Shown here one piece after another: positions 8,127-16,663 of a DNA stretch of 64,000 nucleotides; positions within the stretch are counted from its first letter, which is position 1, and the number at the start of each line of letters is the position of its first letter. Under the pieces are notes generated by a model. That model saw nothing but the letters and a program-made list of their open reading frames with translations. It had not been told where the DNA came from and ran no database searches. Source of the stretch: Candidatus Binataceae bacterium (lineage in GTDB: Bacteria; Desulfobacterota; Binatia; Binatales; Binataceae); assembly GCA_035308025.1 (NCBI GenBank), contig DATGHL010000031.1, positions 23,989 through 87,988 of the forward strand, written 5' to 3'. Position numbers and translations under genes: made by a program.

Positions 8127-9611
8127 ATGATGGAAAACAACTCTATACCTCCGCTCAGCGATACGGTTCAAACCTCGGTGCTCGTTGCCGACGACGACGC
8201 GGCGATCCGGCTCGTCCTGCGCCATCGGCTCGAGTCGGCCGGCTATACGGTTGAGGAGGCCGCCGACAGTCAGACGGCGCTCCGCGCCCTGCTCGCAAAT
8301 CGCCACGCCGTGGCCCTGCTCGACATCATGATGCCCGGGGCTGGGGGGCTCGAAGTGTTAACGCAGGCGCGCGAGCAGGCAGCACGAGCCCAAATCATCG
8401 TCATCACGGCCGCGAGCACGATGAACAACGCGGTGGAAGCGATGAGCCGCGGCGCGCACGACTATTTAACCAAGCCGTTCGAGAATCTCGATCAGGTCGC
8501 CGCCGCGGTGGCGCGCGCCGCGGAGATCGCTGCGCAAGCCGGCGACCTGTCGCGGCTGAAGGACGAGCTCAATCGCCACCTGGTCGGCGGCGAGATCATT
8601 GGCCGCAGCCCGGCGATGCAGGAGATCTACAAGCTGATCGGTCGCGTCGTCAGCAACGACGCCTCGCTGCTGATCACCGGCGAAAGCGGCACCGGCAAAG
8701 AGCTGGTGGCGCGCGCGATTCATTTCAAGTCGCCGCGCTGGCGCGGTCCTTTCGTCGCGGTCAACTGTTCGGCCATCCCGCAGGGACTGCTCGAGAGCGA
8801 GCTGTTCGGGCACGAACGCGGAGCCTTCACGGGCGCCACCGAGCGGCGTGCGGGCAAGTTCGAGCAGGCTGCAGGCGGCACGATCTTCCTTGACGAGATC
8901 GGCGACTTGCCGCTCGAACTGCAGCCGAAGCTGTTGCGCGTGCTGCAAGAGCGCGAGTTCTCGCGCGTCGGCGGGGTCGAGACGCTCAAGGCCCAGACGC
9001 GCGTAATCGCCGCGACCAATCAGGAGCTCGAAACCGCGGTCACTGAGCGGCGCTTTCGCGAGGATCTTTATTTTCGGCTGCGCGTGATTCCGATCAATAT
9101 CCCGCCGCTGCGCGCGCGCCGCGAAGATATCGCGGAATTAACCGATTATTTTGTCGGCAAAGCGGTGCGTGAGATGGGCGCGCCGGCCCGCACGATTGCG
9201 CCCGACGCCCGCGACAAGCTCTACGCCTACGACTGGCCGGGCAACGTCCGCGAGCTGGAGAACGCGGTCTTGCGCGCGGCGCTGCTCGCCCAGGGCTCGC
9301 AGCTCCGCGCGGCGGATCTCAATCTCGGCCGCAATGCCAAGCCCGGCAAAGTCGCGAGCGACGCCGGCGCGACCCTTGGTGAACTAATCTTTCGCCGCCT
9401 CGAGGAGATGGTCAGCGAGGACGGCGCCGAACCCCGCGACCTGCATCAGCGAATCATCGCCGAGCTCGAGAAGCCGCTGATTGAGATCACGCTGGCGCGG
9501 GCGCGCGGCAATCAGGTCCACGCCGCGCGGATGCTCGGGCTGAATCGCAACACGTTGCGCAAAAAGCTCGCCGATCACGCAATCACGATCACGAAAACTC
9601 CGGGTAGCTGA
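8127..9611 (+). CDS. NtrC-family sigma-54-dependent response regulator
   Basis: Two-component transcription activator for RpoN promoters, 494 residues, close to NtrC in length and order. The receiver domain spans about 17-135, with acidic residues D22-D24, phospho-acceptor D66 in ALLDIMMPG and K116. The AAA+ domain has Walker A GESGTGKE (185-192), the sigma-54 contact loop GAFTGA (232-237) and Walker B TIFLDEIGD (252-260). A Fis-type helix-turn-helix with NQVHAARMLGLNRNTLRKKL ends the protein. No histidine kinase gene is adjacent, so its signal and regulon are unknown. Confidence 0.95.
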   Translation: MMENNSIPPLSDTVQTSVLVADDDAAIRLVLRHRLESAGYTVEEAADSQTALRALLANRHAVALLDIMMPGAGGLEVLTQAREQAARAQIIVITAASTMNNAVEAMSRGAHDYLTKPFENLDQVAAAVARAAEIAAQAGDLSRLKDELNRHLVGGEIIGRSPAMQEIYKLIGRVVSNDASLLITGESGTGKELVARAIHFKSPRWRGPFVAVNCSAIPQGLLESELFGHERGAFTGATERRAGKFEQAAGGTIFLDEIGDLPLELQPKLLRVLQEREFSRVGGVETLKAQTRVIAATNQELETAVTERRFREDLYFRLRVIPINIPPLRARREDIAELTDYFVGKAVREMGAPARTIAPDARDKLYAYDWPGNVRELENAVLRAALLAQGSQLRAADLNLGRNAKPGKVASDAGATLGELIFRRLEEMVSEDGAEPRDLHQRIIAELEKPLIEITLARARGNQVHAARMLGLNRNTLRKKLADHAITITKTPGS

Positions 9612-9642
9612 TCTGAAGCCCTTCGCTTCCCATTTCTACGCG

Positions 9643-10233
9643 ATGATTGATCCGGCCGGCGGCCACGAGCCCGTCACCCTCGCCCGTCTCCTGCTTGACG
9701 CCGGCGCTAGCGTCTTGCAGTTACGCCTGAAGGAGGCCGGCGCACGCGATTTCTTGAGCGCGGCGCGCGCGATCGTTGCGCTCGCCCATGAGCGCGAGGC
9801 CTGCCTGATCGTCAACGATCGGGTGGATATTGCGATTCTGGCCGGTGCGGACGGGGTTCATCTGGGCCAGCAGGATTTGCCGCTTGAGGCCGCCCGCCGG
9901 CTCGTCGGCGCGGATCGAATTATCGGCATCTCGACTCACACGGTCGAGCAGGCGCGCGTAGCCGAGGTCGGCGGCGCTGACTATATCGGGTTTGGCGCGA
10001 TCTATTCGGGCGGCTTGAAAAATGTCCAAAACGCGCAGGGACTCGAGCGTCTGCGCGAGGTCCGTGACGCCGTGCAGATGCCGATCGTTGCGATAGGCGG
10101 CATCACCGAAGCGACGATCCCCGCCGTACTCGCGGCCGGGGCGGACGCCGCGGCGATCATCACAGATGTCGTGCACGCGCCGAACATCGCCGTGAAGGTT
10201 AAGTCGATTCTGACAATCCTCCGAGCAGTCTAG
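9643..10233 (+). CDS. thiE: Thiamine-phosphate synthase
   Basis: Condenses the thiazole and pyrimidine halves of thiamine to thiamine phosphate; TIM-barrel. Family signatures are LQLRLKEAG, LIVNDRVDIAILAGADGVHL, HLGQQDLP, GISTHTVEQA and the ADYIGFGAIY strand, then IVAIGGI. From the ATG at 9643 the protein is 196 residues, but the in-frame triplets just upstream read LKPFASHFYAMIDP. That restores the first barrel strand, so translation probably starts at a non-AUG codon such as the CTG at 9613, two bases past the NtrC-type gene's stop. No other thi gene is nearby. Confidence 0.88.
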   Translation: MIDPAGGHEPVTLARLLLDAGASVLQLRLKEAGARDFLSAARAIVALAHEREACLIVNDRVDIAILAGADGVHLGQQDLPLEAARRLVGADRIIGISTHTVEQARVAEVGGADYIGFGAIYSGGLKNVQNAQGLERLREVRDAVQMPIVAIGGITEATIPAVLAAGADAAAIITDVVHAPNIAVKVKSILTILRAV

Positions 10234-10261
10234 GGCGGGAGCTTCACGCTCGCCGAATTTT
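10234..10261 (+). terminator. Weak candidate terminator after thiE
   Basis: Directly after the thiE stop, GGCGGGAGC can pair (with a two-base bulge) to GCTCGCC across a short loop and is followed by GAATTTT. It lies between two convergent genes, where a terminator is expected, but the stem is imperfect. Confidence 0.3.
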
Positions 10262-10277
10262 CACTCGAACGCGGCAA

Positions 10278-10991
10278 TCACTCGAGAGCGGTCATGGCGA
10301 TATAGCCTTCGAGGCCGTCCTTCATCCGGATTTTCATGTAGTTTAGCGACGTGCCAATCACATGGACGTCGTGCGTGTTGTGCACCTCGGCGAGTTTTTT
10401 CCCGTAGCGATTCGGCTCCGACAGGACGGGAGTATCTTTCGTCAGCTTGAACATTTTGTCCGTCGGCCGGTCGAGCTCGACCGCGCTGACCGGAACATAG
10501 CCGACTGCACCGCTCTTGAGCTTGACCTGAACGAAGTAATGAGTCGCGCCAGTGACATGAACGAATTTGCCGGGGTCCATGCGCTCGATCCGGCTCGACG
10601 AATCTGCGGGACTCGTGTAGGCCCACGAGGACTCTTTCAATTTGAGCATCGCGTCCGCCGGCTCGACCGCGCCGGACCATGCCACAGATGTTTTCCGCAC
10701 AGACTTCTTCGCCGCATGATGGACGGCGCGAGGCGTGTGCGACACCGGCACCGCCGGGAGGGGTGCCGTTGGGACGCCTTCATCCGCGGCTGCCGGAACG
10801 GCGGCCGACGGTGCCGAATCCTCCGGCGCGATCGTAGTCTCCGGCAGCGTTTTCGGCGCAGCGCTGGGTTGCGCAAGTGCCGGAATGATCGCGGCTAACG
10901 TCATCGCGCAGGCGGCCATGAAGAGCGGCAGGCACCCGCCCGTCTTGCGTCGCCCCGACGAACCCTGCGCTCGAAATCCTATCCCTCTCAT
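10278..10991 (-). CDS. Exported SH3-domain protein
   Basis: Protein of 237 residues with a basic N-terminus and a hydrophobic stretch (LPLFMAACAMTLAAIIPALA) ending in an AxA-like site, so it is probably exported. After an Ala/Pro-rich linker (about 45-95) come two bacterial SH3-like repeats, one around WAYTSPADSSSRIERMDPG...GYVPVSAVEL and one around TPVLSEPNRYGKKLAEV...GYIAMTALE. Such SH3b repeats often bind peptidoglycan or act as envelope-stress modules. The ATG at 10989-10991 is preferred because GGAGG lies 8 nt upstream. It is convergent with thiE and monocistronic. Confidence 0.8.
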   Translation of the reverse strand: MRGIGFRAQGSSGRRKTGGCLPLFMAACAMTLAAIIPALAQPSAAPKTLPETTIAPEDSAPSAAVPAAADEGVPTAPLPAVPVSHTPRAVHHAAKKSVRKTSVAWSGAVEPADAMLKLKESSWAYTSPADSSSRIERMDPGKFVHVTGATHYFVQVKLKSGAVGYVPVSAVELDRPTDKMFKLTKDTPVLSEPNRYGKKLAEVHNTHDVHVIGTSLNYMKIRMKDGLEGYIAMTALE

Positions 10992-11221
10992 CCCCACAAC
11001 CTCCACTCATCCCCTATGTACAGAAGCTACGACATATAAAATCTGCCCCGGCGCGCCGAGATTCAAGGCGCTAGTGTCGCGCGTCCCGCAAGTTGCGCTA
11101 ACCGCGGCGCCAACGCCCCCTCATTCAGGCAGGAGTTCGGCGGAGCGAGAAGTCTCCGAAAAATGCGCGACGTTGGTGGAAGCCGGGATTCTTTCGCTGC
11201 GCTCAGCGACTGTGGAGATCA

Positions 11222-11690
11222 AGGTGGTTGGGGTTCCAGGGCGTGGCTTTGCGAAGGATGGCATTTAGGGTAATGAGTAGTTTGCGCATACAGGCGACGA
11301 GGGCGAGCTTTTTGGCTTTGCCGCGTGCGAGCAGGGCTTGGTAGTGGGCGCGCCGCGGCGGATTGTGGCGCACTGCGCTGAGCGCGGCCATATAGAGCAT
11401 GGTGCGGACGCGGGCGCGACCGCACCAGATGGTCTGTCGGCCCTTGAACTTGCCGCTCTCAAAGGGATGCGGCGCGACGCCGACCAGCGCCGCGAGTTGG
11501 CGGCAGCCGAGTGGCCGAGTTCGGGCAGTTCGGCGAGCAAGGTGAAGCTCAGTTGTGGGCCCATCCCGGGACCGCTGCCATGAGCTCGGCTTTGGCCTTG
11601 TGCGCCGGCGCGCTGGCCAGCACCTGCTGGAGTTCCTGCTCGACTTCCGCCACCGGCGCACCACCGGCTTCATGCGAGAAACGATGACGG
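11222..11690 (-). pseudogene. Decayed IS110-family transposase, C-terminal half
   Basis: Reverse-strand remnant of an IS110/IS116/IS902 transposase. The best-preserved part is the C-terminal domain: RQLAALVGVAPHPFESGKFK, then GRARVRTMLYMAALSA and ARGKAKKLALVACMRKLLI, ending about 11222. Upstream the homology changes frame twice: GPQLSFTLLAELPELG (about 11515-11565) is in one frame and the coiled segment HEAGGAPVAEVEQELQQVL (about 11600-11670) in another. The N-terminal DEDD catalytic domain is absent, so it cannot be active. No clear IS ends or target duplications are visible. Confidence 0.8.
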
Positions 11691-11760
11691 GGCGGCTGAC
11701 GTCACAGTGCAAAGCCTGCCGCGTCCAAACCAGACGGTCTTGTCCGAGGAGAGATATCAG

Positions 11761-12270
11761 ATGAAAAAAGGCGCTCTTCTATTGGCGGTCGTGATAATAG
11801 GGATAGTCCTTTGGGGCGTCGGATCAAATGCCGAATCGGGGAAGAGCGACAAACAGCAGATCATCGATCTTGAACATGGGCTGATCGCGGCGACCAATAA
11901 TAAGAACGTCGATGAGATGATGAGCTATTACGACGGCACGGACCGGCTGATAATCTTCGATGCGGTCCCGCCGCTGAAATATTCTGGAACCCAGGCGTGG
12001 CGCAAAAACCTTGACGGCTTTGTCGCGGCCTACAATCCCGGGATTCTGGAAATCACGGATTTGCAGATCGTCAACGATGCTAAAATCGGGTACGCGCACA
12101 GCATCCAGCGCTTCACCGGGACGGACAAAAACGGCAGGAAGGTGCGGATGGCGTTCCGCGTAACCGATTGTCTCGAAAAGGAAAACGGTAAATGGAAGAT
12201 CGTGCATGAGCATAACTCGATGCCGATCGATTATGCTTCAGGCCGCGCCTTCCTCGATGAAGCGAGCTGA
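11761..12270 (+). CDS. Exported NTF2/SnoaL-like protein
   Basis: Protein of 169 residues: a signal-anchor-like N-terminus (MKKGALLLAVVIIGIVLWGV) followed by an NTF2-like cone fold with LIAATNNKNVDEMMSYY at the start and WKIVHEHNSMPID at the end, which marks the SnoaL_3/DUF4440-type group. These bind small hydrophobic ligands or act as scaffolds; no catalytic residues can be assigned. The ATG at 11761 is chosen because GGAGAG lies a suitable distance upstream and it starts the signal peptide; the frame extends upstream without merit. It sits between IS110 debris and the cysteine desulfurase gene. Confidence 0.75.
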   Translation: MKKGALLLAVVIIGIVLWGVGSNAESGKSDKQQIIDLEHGLIAATNNKNVDEMMSYYDGTDRLIIFDAVPPLKYSGTQAWRKNLDGFVAAYNPGILEITDLQIVNDAKIGYAHSIQRFTGTDKNGRKVRMAFRVTDCLEKENGKWKIVHEHNSMPIDYASGRAFLDEAS

Positions 12271-12281
12271 GCGAAGAGTCG

Positions 12282-13469
12282 ATGCCGATCTATCTCGATC
12301 ATAACGCCGGTGCGCCGATGCGCCCCACGGTGCGCGCAGCGCTGACGGAGTTTCTCGCCCGCGAGACCGGGGCCAATCCTGCGTCGATTCATCGGAGCGG
12401 CCAGCGGGCGCGGCGCGAACTCGAACGCGCACGTGAGCGCGTGGCGCGGCTGCTTGGCGCGCCCACGCGATCGATCGTTTTCACGAGCGGCGGGACCGAA
12501 GCCAACAATCTCGCGATTTTTGGTGCGGCGCGCTTGTCGGCGCGGCGGCAGATCGTTACGACCGCGATCGAACACTCGTCGATACTTGCGCCTTTGACCG
12601 CGCTCGAAAGCGCGGGATTCGAGATTGTGCGGGTCGCACCCGATTCCGACGGCCTGGTTAATCCGGACGCGATCACGCGGCATGTCGGCGCCGAGACTGC
12701 TCTCGTCACGCTCGGGCTGGCCAACGCCGAAGTCGGCGCGATCCAAACGATTGCACCGGTCACGGAGGCGGCCAGGCGCGCCGGCGCACTCCTGCATCTG
12801 GACGCGGCGCAGGTTGCCGGGCGGATTCCGCTCGCGGTGGACGACTTCGGCTGCGACCTGATGGCGCTTAGCGCCCACAAGCTCGGCGGACCCGGGGGGA
12901 GCGGGGCGCTATACGTGCGGCCCGGTAATGCTCTCGCGCCCGTCATGCTTGGCGGGCCGCAAGAAACCGGACTCCGCGCCGGCACGCCGAATCTCGCCGG
13001 CGCGATCGGCTTTGGCGTCGCCGCGGAGACGGTGATGGGAGCCCTCGAAGAAGAATCGATCCGCGTTGGTGCGTTGTCCGCCCAATTGCTCGAGCGGCTG
13101 CTTCTAGCGATTCCCGGACTCCGCCTGAACGGTCCGCGACGCGAACGCATCCAGAACACCCTCAACCTGACTTTCCCGTACGTGCTCGGCGAAACGATGT
13201 TGATTGCGCTCGACCTCGAAGGCGTCGAGGTGTCGATGGGCTCGGCCTGCGCGGCCGGCGCCGTCGAGCCCTCCCACGTGCTGCTCGCGATGGGCCGCGA
13301 CCCCGCCGCCGCCCGCAGCTCCTTGCGCATCAGCCTCGGCTGGAGCACGACCGCGGCCGAAATCGCCCGCGCCGGCGAGTTGATTCCGCTCGTCTGGCGG
13401 CGCGTGGTAGCCGCCGAGCCAGTCAGCTCTGCCGAATCCGCCGCGACTACCGTCGGAGCAGCGCGATGA
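12282..13469 (+). CDS. Cysteine desulfurase (NifS/IscS family)
   Basis: PLP enzyme releasing persulfide sulfur from cysteine, 395 residues. It has FTSGGTEANNLAIFG, the conserved His of TTAIEHSS (about 98), the PLP Lys200 in SAHKLGGPGGSG and the persulfide Cys323 in GSACAAGAVEPSHVL. The motif before the PLP aspartate reads ANAEVGAIQ rather than the usual NNEVG, a mild deviation. Its stop overlaps the start of mnmA in an ATGA arrangement, so it most likely feeds sulfur to MnmA for 2-thiouridine formation, in addition to any Fe-S role. Confidence 0.94.
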   Translation: MPIYLDHNAGAPMRPTVRAALTEFLARETGANPASIHRSGQRARRELERARERVARLLGAPTRSIVFTSGGTEANNLAIFGAARLSARRQIVTTAIEHSSILAPLTALESAGFEIVRVAPDSDGLVNPDAITRHVGAETALVTLGLANAEVGAIQTIAPVTEAARRAGALLHLDAAQVAGRIPLAVDDFGCDLMALSAHKLGGPGGSGALYVRPGNALAPVMLGGPQETGLRAGTPNLAGAIGFGVAAETVMGALEEESIRVGALSAQLLERLLLAIPGLRLNGPRRERIQNTLNLTFPYVLGETMLIALDLEGVEVSMGSACAAGAVEPSHVLLAMGRDPAAARSSLRISLGWSTTAAEIARAGELIPLVWRRVVAAEPVSSAESAATTVGAAR

Positions 13470-14557
13470 AGCCGCGGGTGCTGGTTGCGATGTCCGGCGG
13501 AGTCGATAGTTCCGTGGCCGCGGCGCTGCTCCGCGACCAGGGCTACGATGTCGTCGGGGTGGCGATGCGGCTTGCGCCCGAGCGGCCGCCGGGCGAAGCG
13601 CGCCGCCGAGGGACCTGTTGTTCGCACGACGATTTCGAGGACGCGCGCCGGGTAGCGGAGCGGCTCGATTTTCCCTTTTACGTCGTCGATCTGCGAGCGG
13701 ATTTCGCTGCCCGTGTGATGGACAACTTTGCTGCCGAGTACCTGCGCGGCCGCACGCCGAATCCGTGCGTGATGTGCAATCGCGAGATCAAGTTCGATCG
13801 CCTGTGGCAACGCGCGCGCGCCCTTCAGGCGGACTTCATCGCGACCGGCCATTACGCGCGGATCGCAGCCGGCGCCGACGGAATCTTTCGGCTGCGTCGA
13901 GCGGCCGATGAGGCTAAAGATCAATCCTATTTTCTCTTCAGCCTGCAACAGCGCGAGTTGGCCCGGACCCTGTTCCCGCTTGGGGCGATGACCAAGCACG
14001 AGGCCCGTGCGCGCGCGCGAGCGCTCGGGCTGGTTAATGCCGATAAGCCCGAGAGCCAGGAGATCTGCTTCGTGCCCGACGGCAACTATGCCGCTCACGT
14101 CGAGCGCGCCACGCCCGCCGACGCTATCCGGGCCGGCCGGATTGTCGATGATGCCGGGCGGACGCTCGCCCGCCACGCCGGCATCCACCACTTTACTGTG
14201 GGACAGCGGCGCGGCCTCGGTGTCGCCTCGAGCGAACCGCTTTACGTGCGCGCGATCGACGCTGCCAGCGGCGACGTTACGGTCGGCACTCGCGGCGGTC
14301 TCAGCGCGCCCGGACTGATCGCGAAGCAGGTGAGTCTGGTTAGTCCGCAGAGGCTTGATTACAAGTTCAAGGCCGAGGTGAAGATCCGCTATCGCAATCC
14401 GGGGATTCCGGCGACGATCGAGCTTACCGGCACTGATCGCGCGGAAGTGCGGTTTGTTGAGAGCGGCCCGGCCGTCACGCCCGGACAGGCGTGCGTCTTC
14501 TATCGCGGCGACGAAGTGCTCGGCGGCGGCTTTATCGAGCAGGCGTTGGCGGGCTGA
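13466..14557 (+). CDS. mnmA: tRNA-specific 2-thiouridylase MnmA
   Basis: Thiolates U34 of tRNA-Glu, -Gln and -Lys. It has the PP-loop SGGVDSS (10-16), the catalytic Cys101 in PNPCVMCNREIKFD and the second Cys201 in ESQEICFVPDGNY, plus the C-terminal beta-barrel with FTVGQRRGLGV and VTPGQACVFY. Length 363 is normal. It overlaps the desulfurase gene by 4 nt and precedes mtaB by 19 nt. The three genes form a sulfur-dependent tRNA modification unit. Confidence 0.96.
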   Translation: MKPRVLVAMSGGVDSSVAAALLRDQGYDVVGVAMRLAPERPPGEARRRGTCCSHDDFEDARRVAERLDFPFYVVDLRADFAARVMDNFAAEYLRGRTPNPCVMCNREIKFDRLWQRARALQADFIATGHYARIAAGADGIFRLRRAADEAKDQSYFLFSLQQRELARTLFPLGAMTKHEARARARALGLVNADKPESQEICFVPDGNYAAHVERATPADAIRAGRIVDDAGRTLARHAGIHHFTVGQRRGLGVASSEPLYVRAIDAASGDVTVGTRGGLSAPGLIAKQVSLVSPQRLDYKFKAEVKIRYRNPGIPATIELTGTDRAEVRFVESGPAVTPGQACVFYRGDEVLGGGFIEQALAG

Positions 14558-14576
14558 CAGGCCTGGGAGCGATGAA

Positions 14577-15896
14577 GTGACGCGTTTTGCCATCGCCACG
14601 CTCGGCTGCAAAGTCAATCAGTACGACTCGGCGATGATCGAGACGCGGCTCGCCGCCGCAGGCCTCGAGCGCTGTGAGTTCGACGAGGTCGCCGATGTTT
14701 ATATCGTCAACACCTGCACGGTGACCGACCGCGCCGACACCGAAAGCCTGCGCATCGCGCGCCGCGCCCGCCGTCTCAATCCGGCCGCGCGGGTGATCAT
14801 GACCGGATGCTTCGCGCAGGCCAGTCCCGGCGTGCTGGCGAAGTCGTTGGCGGTGGACGCGGTGATCGGCCTCGGCCGGCCCCACGATCTCGAAAACGCC
14901 GCGCTCGGCCGCCCGCACGAGCGCGTGATGGTCTCGAACCTGCGCAAGGAGACCGCCGCCATCGAGCTCGGCACGGTCGCCCTCGACGGCCGCACGCGCG
15001 CGTTCCTCAAGTTGCAGGAGGGCTGCGATCAGTTCTGCTCGTTCTGCATCGTACCGTTCTCGCGCGGACGCTCGCGTAGCGTCGATCCGCGCCGCGTGAT
15101 TACCGCAATCGACGGACTTCACGCCAATGGCTTCAAGGAAGTAATTCTCACCGGGGTCCATCTCGGCGGCTACGGCAAGGACCTCGATCCGCCGATTACT
15201 CTCGAAGCACTGCTGGAAATGATCGAGGAACGCGCGGCGATCCCGCGCATCCGCCTCAGCTCACTGGATCCCGAGGAGTTGAGCGATCGCATCATCGATC
15301 TCGTCGCCGCCAGTAAGAAGTTCTGTCCGCATTTCCATCTGCCGCTGCAGGCGGGTGAGGACGACACCTTGCGCCGGATGCGGCGGCGCTACGACCGCGA
15401 AGCCTTTCGCGAGCGCGTCGAGCGCCTGACGGCCGCGATGCCTGACGTCGCGATCGGCACCGACCTGATCGCCGGGTTTCCGGAGGAAAGCAGCAGCAAT
15501 TTCGAGTCTTACTTTAAGTTTGTCGAGAGTCTGCCGCTGGCCTATTTTCACGTCTTCCCTTACTCGATCCGCTCGGGTACGACCGCCGCGAAGATGCCAA
15601 ATCAGGTCGCGTCCTCGGTAATCAAGGAGCGTGCGGCGGCGCTGCGGGAGCTCGGCGAAAGCAAGCATCGCGCGTTTGGCAGCCGCTTCCTTGGCGCTCG
15701 ACTTAAAGTGTTACTTGAGGAAAGCGCCGGCGCCGGCATCTGGCGCGGCTACAGCCGTAATTATCTGCGGGTATTGACCGAGGCTGCCTCCGACGTGCGT
15801 AATCAGGAAGTCGAAGTGGAGGTGAAGCGATCGGGTGGGGCAGGCGCGGAGCTGGTGGGGAAGATTATTCGGCCCGTGGCTGCGGGATCGTTCTGA
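14577..15896 (+). CDS. mtaB: tRNA (N6-threonylcarbamoyladenosine37-C2)-methylthiotransferase MtaB
   Basis: Radical SAM methylthiotransferase converting t6A37 to ms2t6A in ANN-decoding tRNAs. From a GTG at 14577 (GGGAGC 7 nt upstream) it is 439 residues. The N-terminal MTTase domain has cysteines 11 (ATLGCKVNQYDS), 47 (NTCTVT) and 78 (TGCFAQ); the radical SAM motif is C150/C154/C157 in EGCDQFCSFCIVPFSRG. The LGCKVNQ start and the CIVPFSRG context fit MtaB better than MiaB or RimO. It overlaps rnc by 62 nt. Confidence 0.93.
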   Translation: MTRFAIATLGCKVNQYDSAMIETRLAAAGLERCEFDEVADVYIVNTCTVTDRADTESLRIARRARRLNPAARVIMTGCFAQASPGVLAKSLAVDAVIGLGRPHDLENAALGRPHERVMVSNLRKETAAIELGTVALDGRTRAFLKLQEGCDQFCSFCIVPFSRGRSRSVDPRRVITAIDGLHANGFKEVILTGVHLGGYGKDLDPPITLEALLEMIEERAAIPRIRLSSLDPEELSDRIIDLVAASKKFCPHFHLPLQAGEDDTLRRMRRRYDREAFRERVERLTAAMPDVAIGTDLIAGFPEESSSNFESYFKFVESLPLAYFHVFPYSIRSGTTAAKMPNQVASSVIKERAAALRELGESKHRAFGSRFLGARLKVLLEESAGAGIWRGYSRNYLRVLTEAASDVRNQEVEVEVKRSGGAGAELVGKIIRPVAAGSF

Positions 15897-16599
15897 GCGT
15901 CCGTCGTCCGCGCCAGCGTCGAATCTCGCGAGCGACTTCCACCAGGTTCTCGGCTATAATTTCTCGCGACCTGAGCTCTTGACCCTCGCGCTGACTCATC
16001 CGAGCGTGGTGAATCCGGGCGAACCGCATTATGAGCGGCTCGAGTTCCTGGGTGACGCGGTGCTCGACCTCGCGATTGCCGACCTCCTGATGCGCCGGTT
16101 TCCGGACGCCGACGAAGGGTTGCTCTCGAAGGAGCGCGCGTCGATCGTCAACGGCCGAACCCTGGCGATGAAGGCCGTCGAAGTCGGGTTGGGAAAAAAA
16201 ATGCGGCTCGGCAAGGGTGAGGAAAAAAGCGGCGGCCGCGCGAAAATTTCGATCCTGGCGGCATCATTTGAAGCGGTGATTGGCGCGATCTACTCCGACG
16301 GCGGGCTCAACCCGGCGCAGCAGGTGGTCGAGCGCCTGTTTCGCGACGACATCGGCGGACCCGCCGCCGAGCGCGATTACAAGACCGAATTGCAGGAGAT
16401 GGCTCATCGCCGCTTTCGCGTGCAGCCGGTCTATGAGCTTGTCGCCGCAGCCGGTCCCGAACATGCCAAGCGCTTTACCACGCGCATCCGGATCGGCGCC
16501 CGTGAGCTTGGTCAGGGCGAGGGGCGCAGCAAGAAGCAAAGCGAGCAGGCCGCGGCGCGCGAAACCCTCGCGCGGCTCGCCCGCGACGAAGCTAATTAA
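15835..16599 (+). CDS. rnc: Ribonuclease III
   Basis: Double-strand-specific endoribonuclease for rRNA and mRNA processing. The catalytic domain contains the signature ERLEFLGDAVLDLAIADLL and the second acidic site in ASFEAVIGAIYSDGG. The C-terminal dsRNA-binding domain runs from DYKTELQEMAHRRF to KKQSEQAAARETLARL. The only plausible upstream start is the GTG at 15835, inside the end of mtaB, giving 254 residues; the first ~30 residues are poorly conserved, so a later non-ATG start cannot be excluded. Placement just before era is a classic arrangement. Confidence 0.93.
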   Translation: MGQARSWWGRLFGPWLRDRSERPSSAPASNLASDFHQVLGYNFSRPELLTLALTHPSVVNPGEPHYERLEFLGDAVLDLAIADLLMRRFPDADEGLLSKERASIVNGRTLAMKAVEVGLGKKMRLGKGEEKSGGRAKISILAASFEAVIGAIYSDGGLNPAQQVVERLFRDDIGGPAAERDYKTELQEMAHRRFRVQPVYELVAAAGPEHAKRFTTRIRIGARELGQGEGRSKKQSEQAAARETLARLARDEAN

Positions 16600-16616
16600 T
16601 GACGAAGCTAATTAAT
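16585..16616 (+). repeat. 16-bp tandem duplication at the rnc stop codon
   Basis: The 16-bp unit GACGAAGCTAATTAAT occurs twice back to back (16585-16600 and 16601-16616) and spans the rnc stop codon. It looks like a recent slippage duplication in the rnc-era intergenic space; no function is evident. Confidence 0.9.
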
Positions 16617-16663
16617 GATGATGCGAACTGAGATGATTCAAACTAGTTGGTCCAGCTAACCCG

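Noticed and set aside
12389..14617. 742-codon open frame on the minus strand opposite the desulfurase and mnmA
   Set aside because: Arg/Ser/Ala-rich composition with no domain; a high-GC shadow of two unmistakable genes on the other strand.
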